From positions 12,255,906 through 12,319,905 of the forward strand of contig CM072160.1 in assembly GCA_036850595.1 (NCBI GenBank): a DNA stretch of 64,000 nucleotides, written 5' to 3'. The notes below the pieces were generated by a model, which was not told the DNA's origin, did no database searches, and was given only the letters and a program-made list of their open reading frames with translations. Position numbers and translations under genes: made by a program. Position 1 is the stretch's first letter, and every line of letters begins with the position of its first letter. This DNA is from Rhyacichthys aspro (Eukaryota > Chordata > Actinopteri > Gobiiformes > Rhyacichthyidae). Below, in pieces: positions 37,861 through 50,329 of the stretch.

Positions 37861-40800
37861 ATGGGTCAAACTCCTTCAGCGCTCTCTCATAGCACCGCCA
37901 CCTCTGCCAGAGCAAAATGGAAAGCAGAAACAGCGAAGCGCCTCCGTATTTGCACATTTACGAGCAGCGAGAAGCGACAAGACGAACATTTTCAACATAA
38001 TCCGATGAAAAACAAAGCGCTGACGTGTTTAGGAAGGAGAAAGAGAGACTCAAGTCAGGCTGAAGCAGTTTTGAGCTGCGAAAAAGGCGCTGTGGAAACA
38101 GCTCCGCGCCGCGAACATAGAGTGGGAAAGTTACCGAGGGACGAGTTTGTGAGTCAGGCTGAGGAGCGCGGAGCGGCCCCGGGTTTCGCTGACACAAACG
38201 GAGGCCTATGTGACACTAGAGAGTCGGTACAACATGCAGTGACCCGGGGGGAAGCGGCTGGCCCCTCCGATGCGTCACGTTTGGAAACGAGGAGCGGAGA
38301 AGTCAGCTGTGTGGGCTGCTCAGAGGACAATGCCTCGGTTCCTCCGACGAGAACCATGGAAAACCATTCACCGGGAGGAGACCAGCAGGACCGGACTGTG
38401 TGGGAGGCTAGGGAACTAACAAGGACCAGCGTGAACCCAGCCCCGTCGCTCACGGCTGGGAAGAGGACTCTGCCTGGTGCACATACCGACCAACCTTTGT
38501 CTAGTGAGCCGCCTTTTACTGATTTCACTGGGGATACAATGACAAAATCAGACTGTAGTGTGACTGTCTCATGTCTGCCGACAGTGGCCAGTGACAATAA
38601 GTATCCAGAAACAGAAAACAGCAAGGATTCTGGTTTGACTCTGCAGAGTCCCTCAGGAGGCCAAAGTTTTCCTGGAACAATACCGAAACTTATCATAACT
38701 AGAGACCCCAGCCCTAGCTTCTCAGAGGGCGCACCGGCCCTGCCTCTCAGCAGTGGGGCATGTCTGGAACCTCAGCCTGATGATGAGTCTCCCTGCTCTG
38801 ACAGCGGCTGTGGAGGCTCCCCAGCTCTAATGCGCTCGCCCAGAAAGATGTCCAACTCATCCTCCATTGGCCTGTCCTCTGCCTCCTCTTTTGAAGAATC
38901 AGAGGACGACTTCACTGGGAGTGACATAGAGTCCAGTTTGTCTCCAGGACGCTTCTCCTCTCTGTGCAGTCCTGAGGATGGCTCAGGGGTAAGTGTCAGA
39001 CTTTTCAATTAGAATTACTGTTATAAATATTAAATACTGATCTCAAACAAGCAAAGCAAGTATTAAGAAAATGTTCGTGCACCATAAACAAAGGTATGTC
39101 AGTCAGAGCTCGACCTGTCATAACATGTGTGGTTACTACACACAGGTGGTCCAAGAAAAGTGTTTAAAAAAGGCAGTGAAAATTCAAACATGTATTCACA
39201 TAATAATCAGTGATTACACCAAAGATGTGAGTGACAGGTGTAAAAGCAATTTGAATTGTTTTAAAGTGCTGTGATTAGTCAGGAGGGTACTGTAAAACAA
39301 TTCCCAGCCCAATGACTACACTGCCTTCTGTTTTCAACAAACATTAATGTACCTCTCCCACATCTCATGATCACATGGCTCTGAGCTGGGTAAATGTCTG
39401 TTTGCCTGACTGAGTGATGTGTCATGTCGTTACAGTTGCCAGCTCAGCATTATTCACTTAACAAACAGATAGTATCAGTGCATTTAGTGTGTTTGACCCC
39501 AGAGGCTCAGGTTTTCCTCTCCTCCAGACATGAGATGCATTTAAAGTTTCCAAATGGGAAGTTGGGATGCCCCCCGTAAGTCAGACTTTGATGCTCTGAA
39601 ATGCTTGGCATGAGACAAGTCTTAAAAACAGGATGTCTCTGCAGACAGTCCTTTTCTTGTCTGTGTAAATCCAGGATATGAATATCAGGATATCCTTTAA
39701 GGGATACATTTGAACAGACACATTTGGACCCATTTTTTTTGCTTGTACTTGTGTGAGGTCTCTCTTAGTGTATGGTGCATATTTGAAAATGAGTGGAAAT
39801 TAAAACGTAAAACACAAGTAACATCTGTTCATTTACCTTTCTCTTAATCTGTGGTGTGCTCATCTAAGCAGTTTATTGTAGGTTATTAGCTCAGAGTGTA
39901 AAGGCAGGAAATTTACACTGTTGTAAAAAACAGGATGACATTGCCCTGTCATTTCTGCATTTAACTAGCAGGTTATGGTCTCTTTATCTTGAGTAACTTT
40001 GTTGTTATTGGTAGTGTCATTTTAAAAAAGGGTGTGTGGTATGTTGTTGTTCTTGCTGTTGAAAGCTGTGGCCCAACCAGTTAAACTCTGAATGTGCACT
40101 GACGTGAGCAGATACTTGCTCACACATGCATATTGAAATACAGATGCTTCATGCAATGCCCTCTAGCCTTCAGAGTTCACTGTGTGTCATGGAAAACTGG
40201 TTGCTAAGAAACATCCTCACCATTTTTACCTTACTATTTATGGTAGTATCTTTTCTTGATATCTCTTTCCCCAAAGTTTTTCTTGAAGTTTTTTTGTTTT
40301 TTTTTGTTTTTTTTACAAAAGAAGAAAATATGCAAAAACAAATAGCAAGGCACACAGAAAGAAAGAAAACAAAAACACAGAAAACAAACGAACTTTCACC
40401 CTCCGTCACCAGTAGTGTCTAAATAGTCACTATATAGCCAAGAGTGCCGTAATAAAGGGCCCTCACAGCTCCTCAAATGCCCCAGGACCACCAGACAGAG
40501 AGCGCCTGATGTCTCCAGTCTCAGGCAGGACATGACGCCCTGCAGCCAACATGCGTGTGATGCTGGGGTCATGTCCCTCCATCCACTCAGCGAACACCAT
40601 GGATAGTGTGCCAAAGACCTACCCCTAGTAGGTGTCCAGTCGAGGACAGGACCAAAACATGGCAGTGTCGCACCTGACACATAGTGGGCTCACCTCAGGG
40701 TACATGGAGTATAGTTTCAGATGAGATGTTGAGATGTGGGACATGTGAATGACATGGAATTGAATTAGTCAGTGGTGCACTCAGAGAAAGGATGAGAAAA

Positions 40801-43800
40801 CCAGCCTGAGAGCAGAGGCCCAGGACACCTCCGTCAAAGAGAGGCCCACATCCATATTTGACACGTCTATACTAATTCAGCGTTCCAAATCCCACAAACA
40901 TCCCACCTCAGCATAGTGCAGTTTCACTCTCTAATCAGCTTAGCACATTTTCCATGACACTTTTCTCTTGTTCCTTTCAGCATTCACAAACACATGAGGG
41001 TAAACAATAGACCTGAAAAGAGAGAACATACTGTCAAGATGATATGAAACTAAACTTGTAGCCAACAGTTGAAGATTGTATTTTTCACAAATGCTCATTC
41101 ACATAGTCCACAATCGCTAACTTGTTTTCAATGCCATTTATTCTAAACAGTCCCACACATCACTCCCACACACATGGAGACCACAGAAAACCAGTCTCTT
41201 ATTTTTGCAGGTATTTACTGTACTATTTTGGCGGCAGTAGAATACAATAGTCTGCTGTAATCACATGTTTTTATGTAAACGTTAGAAAGCTGTGTCTCCT
41301 TTGTTGTTTTTCCCTTCTGAGCAGTGTTAAAACTTCAGCGTTTATTGAACAGGATGTGGTTTATGTTATGATGGTAAACCAGAAAAGAGTGCTGTAGCTT
41401 TGACAGTACCTGAAAACACAGTGTATTCGCATGATGCCATTCTGGTTGTCAATGGCAGTTGTCTGACAGGTTCTTCATTGTCTGCATTCACACAGCCACA
41501 CACTGTGCTGTAGGTTACGTAGCACTGGGGAATTTGTCATGTAGACAAAGGAAAAGCACTGGGAGTGTAGAGGAAGGCTTGTTGTCCCTGCCCCCATGCT
41601 GCTTGTCTGTCATGAATCTGGCATGAGATGGGCTCAGCAGGAGGTTTAGCATAGGCCCCGTGGGGATTAGGGGATGTGAGAGATGAGAGAAACAAAGGTT
41701 ACAGAAGGAGAAAGAGAAGACGGACCAGAAGAAATAGGTTAGTTGCTTCAGGGATATAGCCTGAGCACTGTATTTTGGCAGCAAGTAAAGGATAGGACAG
41801 GTAGGGCAAAAAATGACAGCATTAGTGCAATAAGTAGGTGGATATGCTTAAAGACAGAAAAGATCAAATTGTGAGTCTCAGTTGAGAAAGCATGAGACGT
41901 GTGGAAACAGTACAAATGATGAAACTGGATGACCACATCTTTAGGAAAACCAGTTCTTTAAAAGGTGAGTTAGAAGGTGAAGTGTGATAAATAGAAACAT
42001 TGGGGATTTACAGCTTTAGCCTGAGTTAACAGAGGAAGTCATAATAGGCATAGTCCTGGCAGGATTTCCCTCTGGAGTTCCCGTGCTGATGGGGCAAAGT
42101 ACTCTGCTTTGACCATATTCTTGCTTCATCTCTGAGCGCCTGTCAGCTCCTGTCTCCTCCACACTATTTTTCTCAGGTAAGAGATGGCTATTGTATTATG
42201 TTCAAGAGGCGGTTTATAGGGATTAGTCAAACATATAAAACCCCAACAAAATATAGAGCAGGATAATCATGTATAATTTCAAAGACCAAAATTCTTTTTT
42301 TTATGCAAAAATGATGAAAATACTCTATGGGTTGTCTGGCATAAAGACATTAAAATTACTTTAAAAGCGTGAAACTTGAGTGGCTGTGAATCTGGGGGGT
42401 CTGCTTTGCCTAGCACTGTGGACCCCACCTAGACCTTCATGTTTCACTGAGCCAGACTCCCAATGAAAACATATACTTTTATTGTAATTAAAATAAGGCT
42501 GAAGCGCTACTGTTCGCTGCATCAAAACAAATATCAACCTCCTAAACTGTAATACACATCATCTCCGGATCAATGTAAAAATCTGTCAGAAGGAAATAAA
42601 TAGCACTGTAAAGTACTAAAGCTTGGAAGTGCCGTTTCTGTATTATGAATGTTGTTGCTGAGGTACTGTTAATATAATCATGTGATTGAGAGTTCAGGTA
42701 ACAGCTCCCCAGTATTTGCTCACCGGTCCCTTCCACTAATTTGAGTTTATTACTTCCTGCCTGTCTATACTGTAAAATGCATATATATTTTCTAAAATAT
42801 AAAACCTTGGTATTACAGTCTCAATGTTCATTTACTGGTTAAAATAACAAGATCTAATGTTTATTAATGTTAAATGTTAAAATGTTATGTAATGTTAAAA
42901 TCCTGTTCTGTTTACATTAATTCACTACAACTGTGCAGCTGTGGAAAGAATGCATCTGAAGAGCACTGCTAGAGGCTGACATGTAAACATGGCAGAAAAA
43001 GGCTGGGCTACCATTTACACAAGTTATAAAAATGATTCCTTTTATGATTATAGAGCTATTGGACCTGTACTTTATTACTACTCTTAACCTACCATGTGCC
43101 TTATCATCATTCCTTTTTCCTTATTATGTTGCGGAAAACATTTATATAAAGTACACAGTATTTAAAGATTGCTGATTGAGCAATGGCCAGGTTAAATATT
43201 TTATATTTGCCCTACAATTAAAGTCCCTCTGTTTAACAATAATTTCTCAACGATTTTACTTGTACAGTATGTGCACACCTACCCTCCACATCCTAAAAGC
43301 ACAGCCCAGTTCTTTTATTTCCCACACACCGGCTTTAATCAGTGTCATGTTCTTCTCCGATTGCTTGCGTCAAAGCTCTATTGCACACTGTCCTTGTTCT
43401 GGTGTTTCCCAACCCAGATAACTAGTATGCACACACACACACACACAGTTCAGAGACAGTATAGCTCTGTTTTACGACACACATCAGGGTGGCTTTGGTA
43501 AATGTTTCATGAATGGGCTTTGTCACGTACGTTGTGCACCTGGCCTTGGCGAAAGGGGAGGATCTGTCCAATGTCTACTAAGGTGTATGTGGACTCTGCA
43601 GGGTGTGTGTCTTTAATGAGTAATGACTTCACTGGCCTGTGTTCAGCTCAGAGCTTTGTTTGACCAAAAAGAAAACACTTTAGTTTGCCGTTCACCACTC
43701 ACACTTTTTTTCAAGAGGCTTGAGAATCATTGTTGTGTTTTCTTTTTCCAGAATAAGTCTTGGCACAAGTTGAAGACAATGGTTCATTGGTCCCCCTTTG

Positions 43801-45921
43801 TTGTGTCCTTCAAGAAGCGTTACCCATGGGTGCAGCTTGCAGGCCATGCTGGTATGCCAAAATAAACAATATCTGCATTTGTTTTACATATGTATGCATA
43901 TGCATCTTTGGTTTCATCCTGTCTGTCTACTGCAGGTAACTTCCAGGCGGGGGAGTATGGACGCTTATTGAAGCGATACTGTGAATGTGAGCACCAGTGT
44001 TTAGAAAAGCTGATGAAAGACATTCTACAACCTTATGTGCCTGGATATTATGGTGTGGTACAGAAGGATGAGCAGGACTACAATCTGATGGATGACCTCC
44101 TCGCTGAGTTTGACTCACCTTCAATAATGGACTGTAAAATGGGCAGCAGGTAAATATGATACTTTGACAAATATTTTGCACAAGGGACATTAACAAAGTG
44201 CACTTGAAGATTTAGAAAGATGGTTAACATTGCCGAAGAGTCTTCACTCTTTGATTTAGTTTTCTGCCTTTCTGTAATATTGTTGTTCTCTTATCAGAAC
44301 GTATTTGGAGGAGGAGCTGACAAAAGCCAGAGAGCGTCCACGCTTAAGGAAGGACATGTATGAGAAGATGGTTGCAGTGGATCCTGGGGCTCCCACAGAG
44401 CAGGAGAGAGCGCAGCAAGGAGTCCTCAAACCTAGATACATGCAGTGGAGAGAGACTCTTAGCTCCACAGCCACTCTGGGCTTCCGCATTGAAGGCATTA
44501 AGGTAAGCACACACCCAGCACAATTTACTTGCTTTCCACTCGTAGGAAGTAAATGTTTATGGCTACCATACACTTTAGCTTAAATTAAAAAACAGTGTAC
44601 TCTATAGGAAAACACTGTACTCTGTTCAAGCTCTTATATAATGTGTGGTGTAGGTTAGCATACTATTCAGCCAAAATAAATAATGAAATACAGCATGCAT
44701 ATTTACAGTGGCTTGCTCTAGTTCTAATTTCCAGTCTAACAACTGTGAGCAGTCAGTTGTGAAACTGTCTAAAGACTTGAGCACTCTTATTTATATGTAT
44801 AATTCTATTAAGTTATACAACTATGCAGTGGTGGCTGATGGTGTTATTGGGTGGGTGGGCCAAGGTTTTTATTTTTATGCATTAATATTGATCAATAGTA
44901 TACACTGCATACTGCAAACACATTTGGGACTCCAGGTTACATGAGCATGCAAGTACAGATAATAATTCCAAACACACTCTTTCTCTGTAACATAAACACA
45001 TAACTTCTGAAATTAATTAATGTTGTCTAAATAATCTGATTTTTTTTCAATTGATTATTTGCCCAAATTTAGGCCTCTGGGCTGAATAAATTTAGTCCAA
45101 ATTCTTTGTAATTCAAGGGGGCCTGACTTTACACCTGTCAATCACCAAATTATGTACTATTGGTGCTATTGCCTTGTGGCTGTCTGGCTGTTAAAAATTA
45201 CCCCCTTTTGTTTCCTGTCACTCACTTTAATTTTTCGACTTCAGAAAGCAGATGGAACATGTAACACCAATTTTAAGAAGACAAAGCAAAGAGAGCAGGT
45301 GATGAAGGCTTTGGAGGACTTTGTTAATGGAAACACTCAAATCTTGGTACGTAATGAGCTTTTGAAGCTTAGTAACAATCCAAAGACAGTATTCTCTTCA
45401 TGTACCTGTTTCATTAATTGTGTAGGACAAGGGACACCTTTTGAAAACAACTGCTGTTTTGCTCATCAAACATTTATCTTTATTTTTTGTAGAAACTCTA
45501 CCTGCAGCGATTAGAAGAGCTGCGCTCAGTACTGGAACAATCTCCCTTCTTCAAGACACATGAGGTGAAACCATTTTTAAACAAACTTGTTGAGCAACTG
45601 TAAGATAGATGATATCTCTGACTTCAACTGAATCTTCCCACCTAACTGTCCTGCTGGTTTCTCCCCCAGGTTGTAGGCAGCTCTCTACTGTTTGTACATG
45701 ACGCTTCAGGGAAAGCCAGAGTTTGGATGATTGACTTTGGGAAGACTGTTCCTCTGCAAGAGCCTCGGACCCTGGACCACAGGACACCCTGGAAGGAGGG
45801 CAACAGGGAAGATGGCTACCTTTGGGGACTGGATAACCTCATAGACATCTTTAGGAGTATGCTTTCACAAACCCCTTTAGAGGGAGAAGAAAGAAAAGAA
45901 CATAAATCTGGCCAAGACTGA
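37861..45921 (+). CDS. itpkc: Inositol-trisphosphate 3-kinase C
   Basis: Seven exons: 37861-38988, 43752-43851, 43936-44149, 44298-44502, 45245-45346, 45493-45564, 45670-45921. They are phase-consistent and encode 690 aa. The enzyme phosphorylates Ins(1,4,5)P3 to Ins(1,3,4,5)P4, shaping calcium signals. Exon 1 encodes a long, disordered regulatory N-terminus (376 aa) with PKLIITRDPSP and SSASSFEESEDD, both shared with human ITPKC. Next comes the calmodulin-binding and catalytic part: WHKLKTMVHWSPFVVSFKKRYPWVQLAGHAGNF (split by an intron), the IPK signature PSIMDCKMGSRTYLEEEL, PRYMQWRE, KADGTCNTNFKKT, VGSSLLFVHD and the metal-binding WMIDFGKT. The position next to actmap and snrpa matches human ITPKC. 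The ATG at 37861 has a strong context (AGGATGG) and gives MGQTPS, a possible N-myristoylation start. The ATG at 38006 is an alternative. The poly(A) signal is at 46486-46491. Confidence 0.95.
38989..43751 (+). other. Large intron 1 of itpkc
   Basis: This 4.8-kb intron separates the N-terminal exon from the kinase exons. It is mostly AT-rich. A GC-richer block at about 40431-40860 stands out by composition and carries an open minus-strand frame, but resembles no family I recognise. A short (CA)n run is at 43430-43447. No nested gene is supported. Confidence 0.5.
43430..43447. repeat. (CA)n microsatellite in itpkc intron 1
   Basis: An uninterrupted CA dinucleotide run of about nine units, read directly from the sequence. 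It lies about 300 bp upstream of itpkc exon 2 and is too far away to affect its acceptor directly. Confidence 0.9.
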
Positions 45922-47617
45922 CTGATGAGAGCAATATCTTTTTAAAAGACAATGCAAAATATTGAATGATCTATTTAGATTTTTCCTTATGGAGCAAGAA
46001 AAGCACAGTTTTTATTGCTAAATTGAATTTTCCAAAGGTGACTCCAGTGCCCAACTCATCCAGCTTGAGGCCAGACAGCCTTGGACTGAAACGTCATCCA
46101 CATGGGAAGAATTAATGCCTGAACCTTAATTTTTGGCTGCCGACCTGTAAACAGAACAATGGAGTTTTTACTTGTACACCTCTGTCGCATCATCTTTTTT
46201 TGTTGGTTAGGGGTGCCCAGACTATGAACTCGTGAGGCGCACAATGGCCTTTGATGACCTTTGTTTTTTTGTTTTTTTTGTCATGGACCACTTTAAATAT
46301 ACAGTAACACTAAAACACTGGCTAGACCATGTGTTACTCTGGTGTGTAAATACAGTTTTATTTAATTATTTGCTGTCTTTAACTTGTTTGTACAATTTCT
46401 GTGCTTATCATTTTTAAGATCCATTCCAGTCCTATGAACTCTTGCTATTTTTCATCCAATGAGTTCACTCGAGTATCAACATCACAATAAATTCCAATGT
46501 TTCACTACCACTGGTAAGTGAAAACATTTTTGTATGACAATAGACATTATGTTTAGACATTATATTTTAATTTAGCTCTAAACATAGTAAGGAGCTTGGG
46601 AGCCATGTTTGCTTGAAAACTGTTGCACAATGGATCTTCACAAAGCCATTGAACAAACAAGTAGTGCCTCTGTGTGTATTAATTGGAAGCAGTGCTCAAG
46701 TCCTGGGTTTACAGACACACATTTAGGACAGTAAATTTGGTCAACTGTTTATCAGTGTTGCCTTAGATTTGCTGGGAATAAAGTGGTGAAAAGACTGTAA
46801 TGAACCTGAATGAGCTGATTAAAGTCTGTGTTAGATATGTGAGGTTTCATGTTTTTGTATTACATTGTGTAACAAATATGTGAGGTTAGAACTGGAAAGT
46901 GAGTCTTACTTAAACAATCGATGCCATTTTGATGTGGTTTGAACTCTTCTATGTAAATGTTTACAAGGAAATGTGTGACAAGAACGTTTCAAAATGTTCA
47001 TTCTGTTGTATGAACATAAGTGAACAGATTTGTAAGTCTTCCAGTTATTTATGCACAGTTCAATCCACAGTTGTGGCAGGCTGCTCAGTGCACAAAGATT
47101 CTGTTGTGACTTCATGAAATTGTAATTTACCTACCTAAAAAAGAACACATACAAAAAATTAAATACAAATACTGTGCATGGCAAAACAATAGTTTACAAA
47201 TAGTTACTCCTTGTCTATATTTTCTGTATATCAGAAATCAGAACTGGATACAAAGCAATGCATTGTTTTACTGGTTAAAAACAAAATATTAAACCCTGCA
47301 TATCTCATGTCATGATAAAAATAAACTGGAAATAACATCTCATACTGAGTTCTTCTTGTTTTATACACTTCTCAAAGAAAGACCTACTACAATATTTACA
47401 TTCATTTCAATATTTTATTTGTCTAAATATATGTTCTGTCCATTTCGAAGGCAAAAAAATTATTAACCCACATCAGCGTCTAAACAATCAAAACACAGTA
47501 CATAACATTTAAGGCTTAAGAGCCTACTTCAAGGTTATGTCTTATTTGTCTCTGGATCACCAAGAAGTCAAGAGTTGTGTCTCATTTCATGTACTTTGAT
47601 GCCTGAAAACAGACAGT
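45922..47617. terminator. Tail-to-tail 3' region of itpkc and actmap
   Basis: The itpkc 3' UTR runs from 45922, with AATAAA at 46486-46491 and a further candidate near 46779. The actmap 3' UTR approaches from the right, with minus-strand AATAAA (TTTATT at 47414-47419). No further gene is evident; the open frames here are short and AT-rich. Confidence 0.55.
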
Positions 47618-49471
47618 TCATTGATTCTGAGTCCTTGTATGAAGCAGCACTGCTTGTCCAGACAATCCAGATTCCACCCCTCCTTGAGGAAGCACATACT
47701 GTGTCCCATCATTTGCTCTTTGGGGGTCCATCATCATCAGCTGCTTGTTGCTCTGTGCTACACTGTCCAAACTCCATATCTGGTACCGCAGACTTTTACC
47801 CTGCTTAGCCAATATATAAACTTCTTGCTGCTCCAAGCTGCTCTGAGGACAAGGGAAGCTTGTGTCTGTGGGGACATAAAGCCAAGGCAGGGTGGGATCA
47901 GGCTGGACATGATTTTTATTCAAGCTCCCTTGGTCCAGTCCGAGAAGAACACCTAAATGAGATGGCATACATTAAAGATGTCATATGTTATAGTTAAGAC
48001 ATAATAGCGAGTCTAACCTACCTGACGCAACAGCCCAGTGCGCCCTATGGCCATTACGCTGGCAAGGCTCATGGTTGAAATCCTCATCATATCTGTGCTT
48101 TCAGTCAAAGATGTTATTGTTTTTAACTGCTTAGATTTTTGTAAATGGATATCTTCTGCACACCAAATTGTGTCTCAGAGCAGGATACGGGATGAGGACA
48201 GGTTGTTGATCCCACAGATGTTTGATGATAGATACTGCATTGCCACCTCTTAAACCACCTGTTAGTAGTTCAGCTTTGCAGTCACAAATGTCTTCTGCCA
48301 ATAAGGCCATGTTTCTAGCTGATAGAACATTTTTATGAGGACATCAATGAGAACAATTTTGTAGTAAACTGGTTGTACTTAATTAAATATTTTCTAAAGG
48401 CCAAAGTGATAGCTTGAATGTGATTATACTGATTTAAAGCTATATATATGGTTTACAAACACAAAATCCTGCATATTATTCCTTAAAAAGAAAATGTTAC
48501 CTGAAAACATTTCACCCTGGGCAGTGTATGCTCTGCTTATTGCTGTCTCTGTAACAGTTTCCATGTCAATATTCAGCTGAGGTTGCCGAAGGTGAGCAGC
48601 CATCCACAACGCCACCAAACCACACCTTAAAGGTAAATGAATAATAGGCTCAAAGTCACACCCTCGCAAACAGTGGTTAATGACTGAAGGGTCAAACAAA
48701 CTCAAAATGACATCAAATGTGATCACACAAAGAATAAATGTGTTTAGCATTAACACCCAGAAGCAAATCAGGATGTGATGATGTAGTACAAGTTCTTAAA
48801 CCTAAGTTGACAAACTCACTGGGGACCATCTTGGATGAGGGAAGGTACATAAGTGTTTCTCAATATCCATTGGAGATCTGTCCTAAAACTTGAACATAAA
48901 AGAACACTGTATTAGAGGTAGTATATTAATGTAGACCTTAGAGGCATTTTTAAAAAAACATTCCCCATTTATCTATTAAATTATCCAAATGTATTGGTTA
49001 AATGTAGACAAACATTTTAAGCACTGGAGCTCTCATTATTTTTAACGCATAGCAGATACTTCTGCTGCGCAACATTACACTATAGTGATATGTCATCTAT
49101 ATATATATATATATATATATGCTTTTAAAAATGAGAGCATAGTATGAATATAGTTATGAATTGTATATACATTTCTATATGATGTAAAATGTGCCCCAAC
49201 TCCAAAGGGTGTATTTGAATCTACCTACATTTTACTGTATGACTTTTTTCCAGACAACACAAGAATGTATTCACCTGCTGGCTCGCTGACTGAGGAGTAT
49301 CCGGGCCTCTGTGTAGTCGCCCTCTACAGGGGCCCTGCTGCTGGCTAAAGTTTGATACAGTTTCTTTTTGTGTTTGGAGCCTGGATTGGATGGATGGATT
49401 GGTGGACCTGGAGCAGGTGGAGGCAGTGGTGGTGGAGGTGGTGGGGGCAGACAGTATTCTTCCTGGGACAT
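47618..49471 (-). CDS. actmap: Actin maturation protease (C19orf54 homologue)
   Basis: Six coding exons, 5' to 3': 49471-49275, 48882-48820, 48625-48501, 48318-48189, 48092-48022, 47952-47618. They are phase-consistent and encode 306 aa. ACTMAP is the cytosolic cysteine protease that removes the N-terminal acetylated residue(s) of immature actin. The sequence shows a polyproline N-terminus (seven prolines in a row near residue 10, expected to bind profilin), then TDLQWILRN and SLIQDGPQCGLVALWM with the catalytic Cys at 88. Further on are AYTAQGEMFS, LLTGGL, LIPYDEDFNHEPCQRNGHRAHWAV with the catalytic His at about 190, and the C-terminal VYILAKQGKSLRYQIW and YVLPQGGV...GLSGQAVLL. A 5' UTR exon probably ends at 49790 and is spliced to 49473, two bases upstream of the ATG, across a (TG)n-rich acceptor. 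The position between itpkc and snrpa is as in human. Confidence 0.94.
49098..49120. repeat. (TA)n microsatellite in actmap intron
   Basis: An uninterrupted TA run of about 11 units in the actmap intron between the polyproline exon and the WILRN exon. It was read directly and no function is implied. Confidence 0.9.
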
Positions 49472-49478
49472 CACTGCA

Positions 49479-49520
<42 letters not shown>

Positions 49521-50329
49521 ATGTTAGATTTAAGTACATTTTAAGTAAACTTGAAGCAATTAAATGTATTCATCAAAACTAAAAGCAATTCCCATTTTCT
49601 TCTAGCAAACTTTAACTCTCACCTTACTAAAATGCTGGTTTGTAGAGGAAAAAGTCTTTGTGGTTAATAATGATTTGTGATCGAGATACAAATTACTGAT
49701 CTTTTAATTTTGAAAAATATGGTCTTTTGCGAAGTCTTACAACCACTAAGTTTAGCAAAGTAAGCTAACCATGTTCTGTGTGCGCTCACCTCCGATCCAC
49801 TACCCTATTTGGCAAAATGTGCTTCACTAGCCTCCAGCCCTTCTTGTTTTTTAGCTAAATACATACCGCCATCTGCTGACTGTAAAACACCTGAGACAGA
49901 GCAATTAATGACACACGCTTGATAATTGGCTGATATAGAGTTAAAGGCATATTCACGTAGGTGAAGGCTGAAAATCGTCTGTAAAAGTTCCAAAATAAAA
50001 GAGCCCTTCCTAAACCGGAAATGACGTCGCTGGTGTATCGCGAGATTAGGACAAGGGCGCTTGTGAACGTGGGCTTTTCCATTCATCGGTTTAAGGTGAG
50101 TTTATTTTTGTATATGTAGCTTTTTAATTTATACTGCACAACAATACTTTTGGAAAGACTAGTTCAACAATAGTAAGAAACGTTCATGCTGCAAACTATT
50201 TACTTCACTGTTTACGCTCACACTTTTAAGTTAGCTGCTTCTTTGCTAGTGCTACATGCTAACCAAGCGATAGATTTAGTCTTTAGTCTTGTTGTGAAAC
50301 TTTCTTGATTCTCCTTCACAGATTACATA
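49472..50329. promoter_or_regulatory. Bidirectional promoter of actmap and snrpa
   Basis: The two genes are head to head. The actmap 5' UTR exon is inferred to end at 49790. The snrpa 5' UTR exon is inferred to end at 50095 and splice to 50322. Between them are a CTCF-like CCGCCATCTGCTGAC (49866-49880), an ETS core CCGGAA (50015-50020), a CRE TGACGTC (50022-50028) and TCGCGAGA (50038-50045), the half of the TCTCGCGAGA palindrome typical of housekeeping promoters. The last three lie within 31 bp, a compact TATA-less core promoter. Confidence 0.65.
49482..49517. repeat. (CA)n microsatellite abutting actmap 3' splice site
   Basis: About 18 CA units on the plus strand, hence (TG)n in the actmap transcript. 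The run ends only about seven bases upstream of the AG acceptor (49475-49474) that precedes the start-codon exon. It therefore occupies the place where a polypyrimidine tract would normally be. Confidence 0.9.

Noticed and set aside
37861..37890. The MGQT start of itpkc resembling retroviral Gag N-termini
   Set aside because: The rest of the exon matches the ITPKC regulatory region, not Gag. No pol, LTR or primer-binding site is nearby.
38154..38696. 180-codon open frame on the minus strand
   Set aside because: It is entirely antisense to itpkc exon 1, which has clear orthology. The frame is an artefact of GC-rich coding sequence.
40396..40680. 94-codon minus-strand frame
   Set aside because: Kept only as a compositional curiosity. 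It has no homologue I recognise and no splice or promoter context, so it is not called as a gene.
49221..49517. Alternative actmap start reading through the CA repeat (poly Cys-Val N-terminus)
   Set aside because: It comes from translating the microsatellite. A splice acceptor lies between the repeat and the ATG at 49471.
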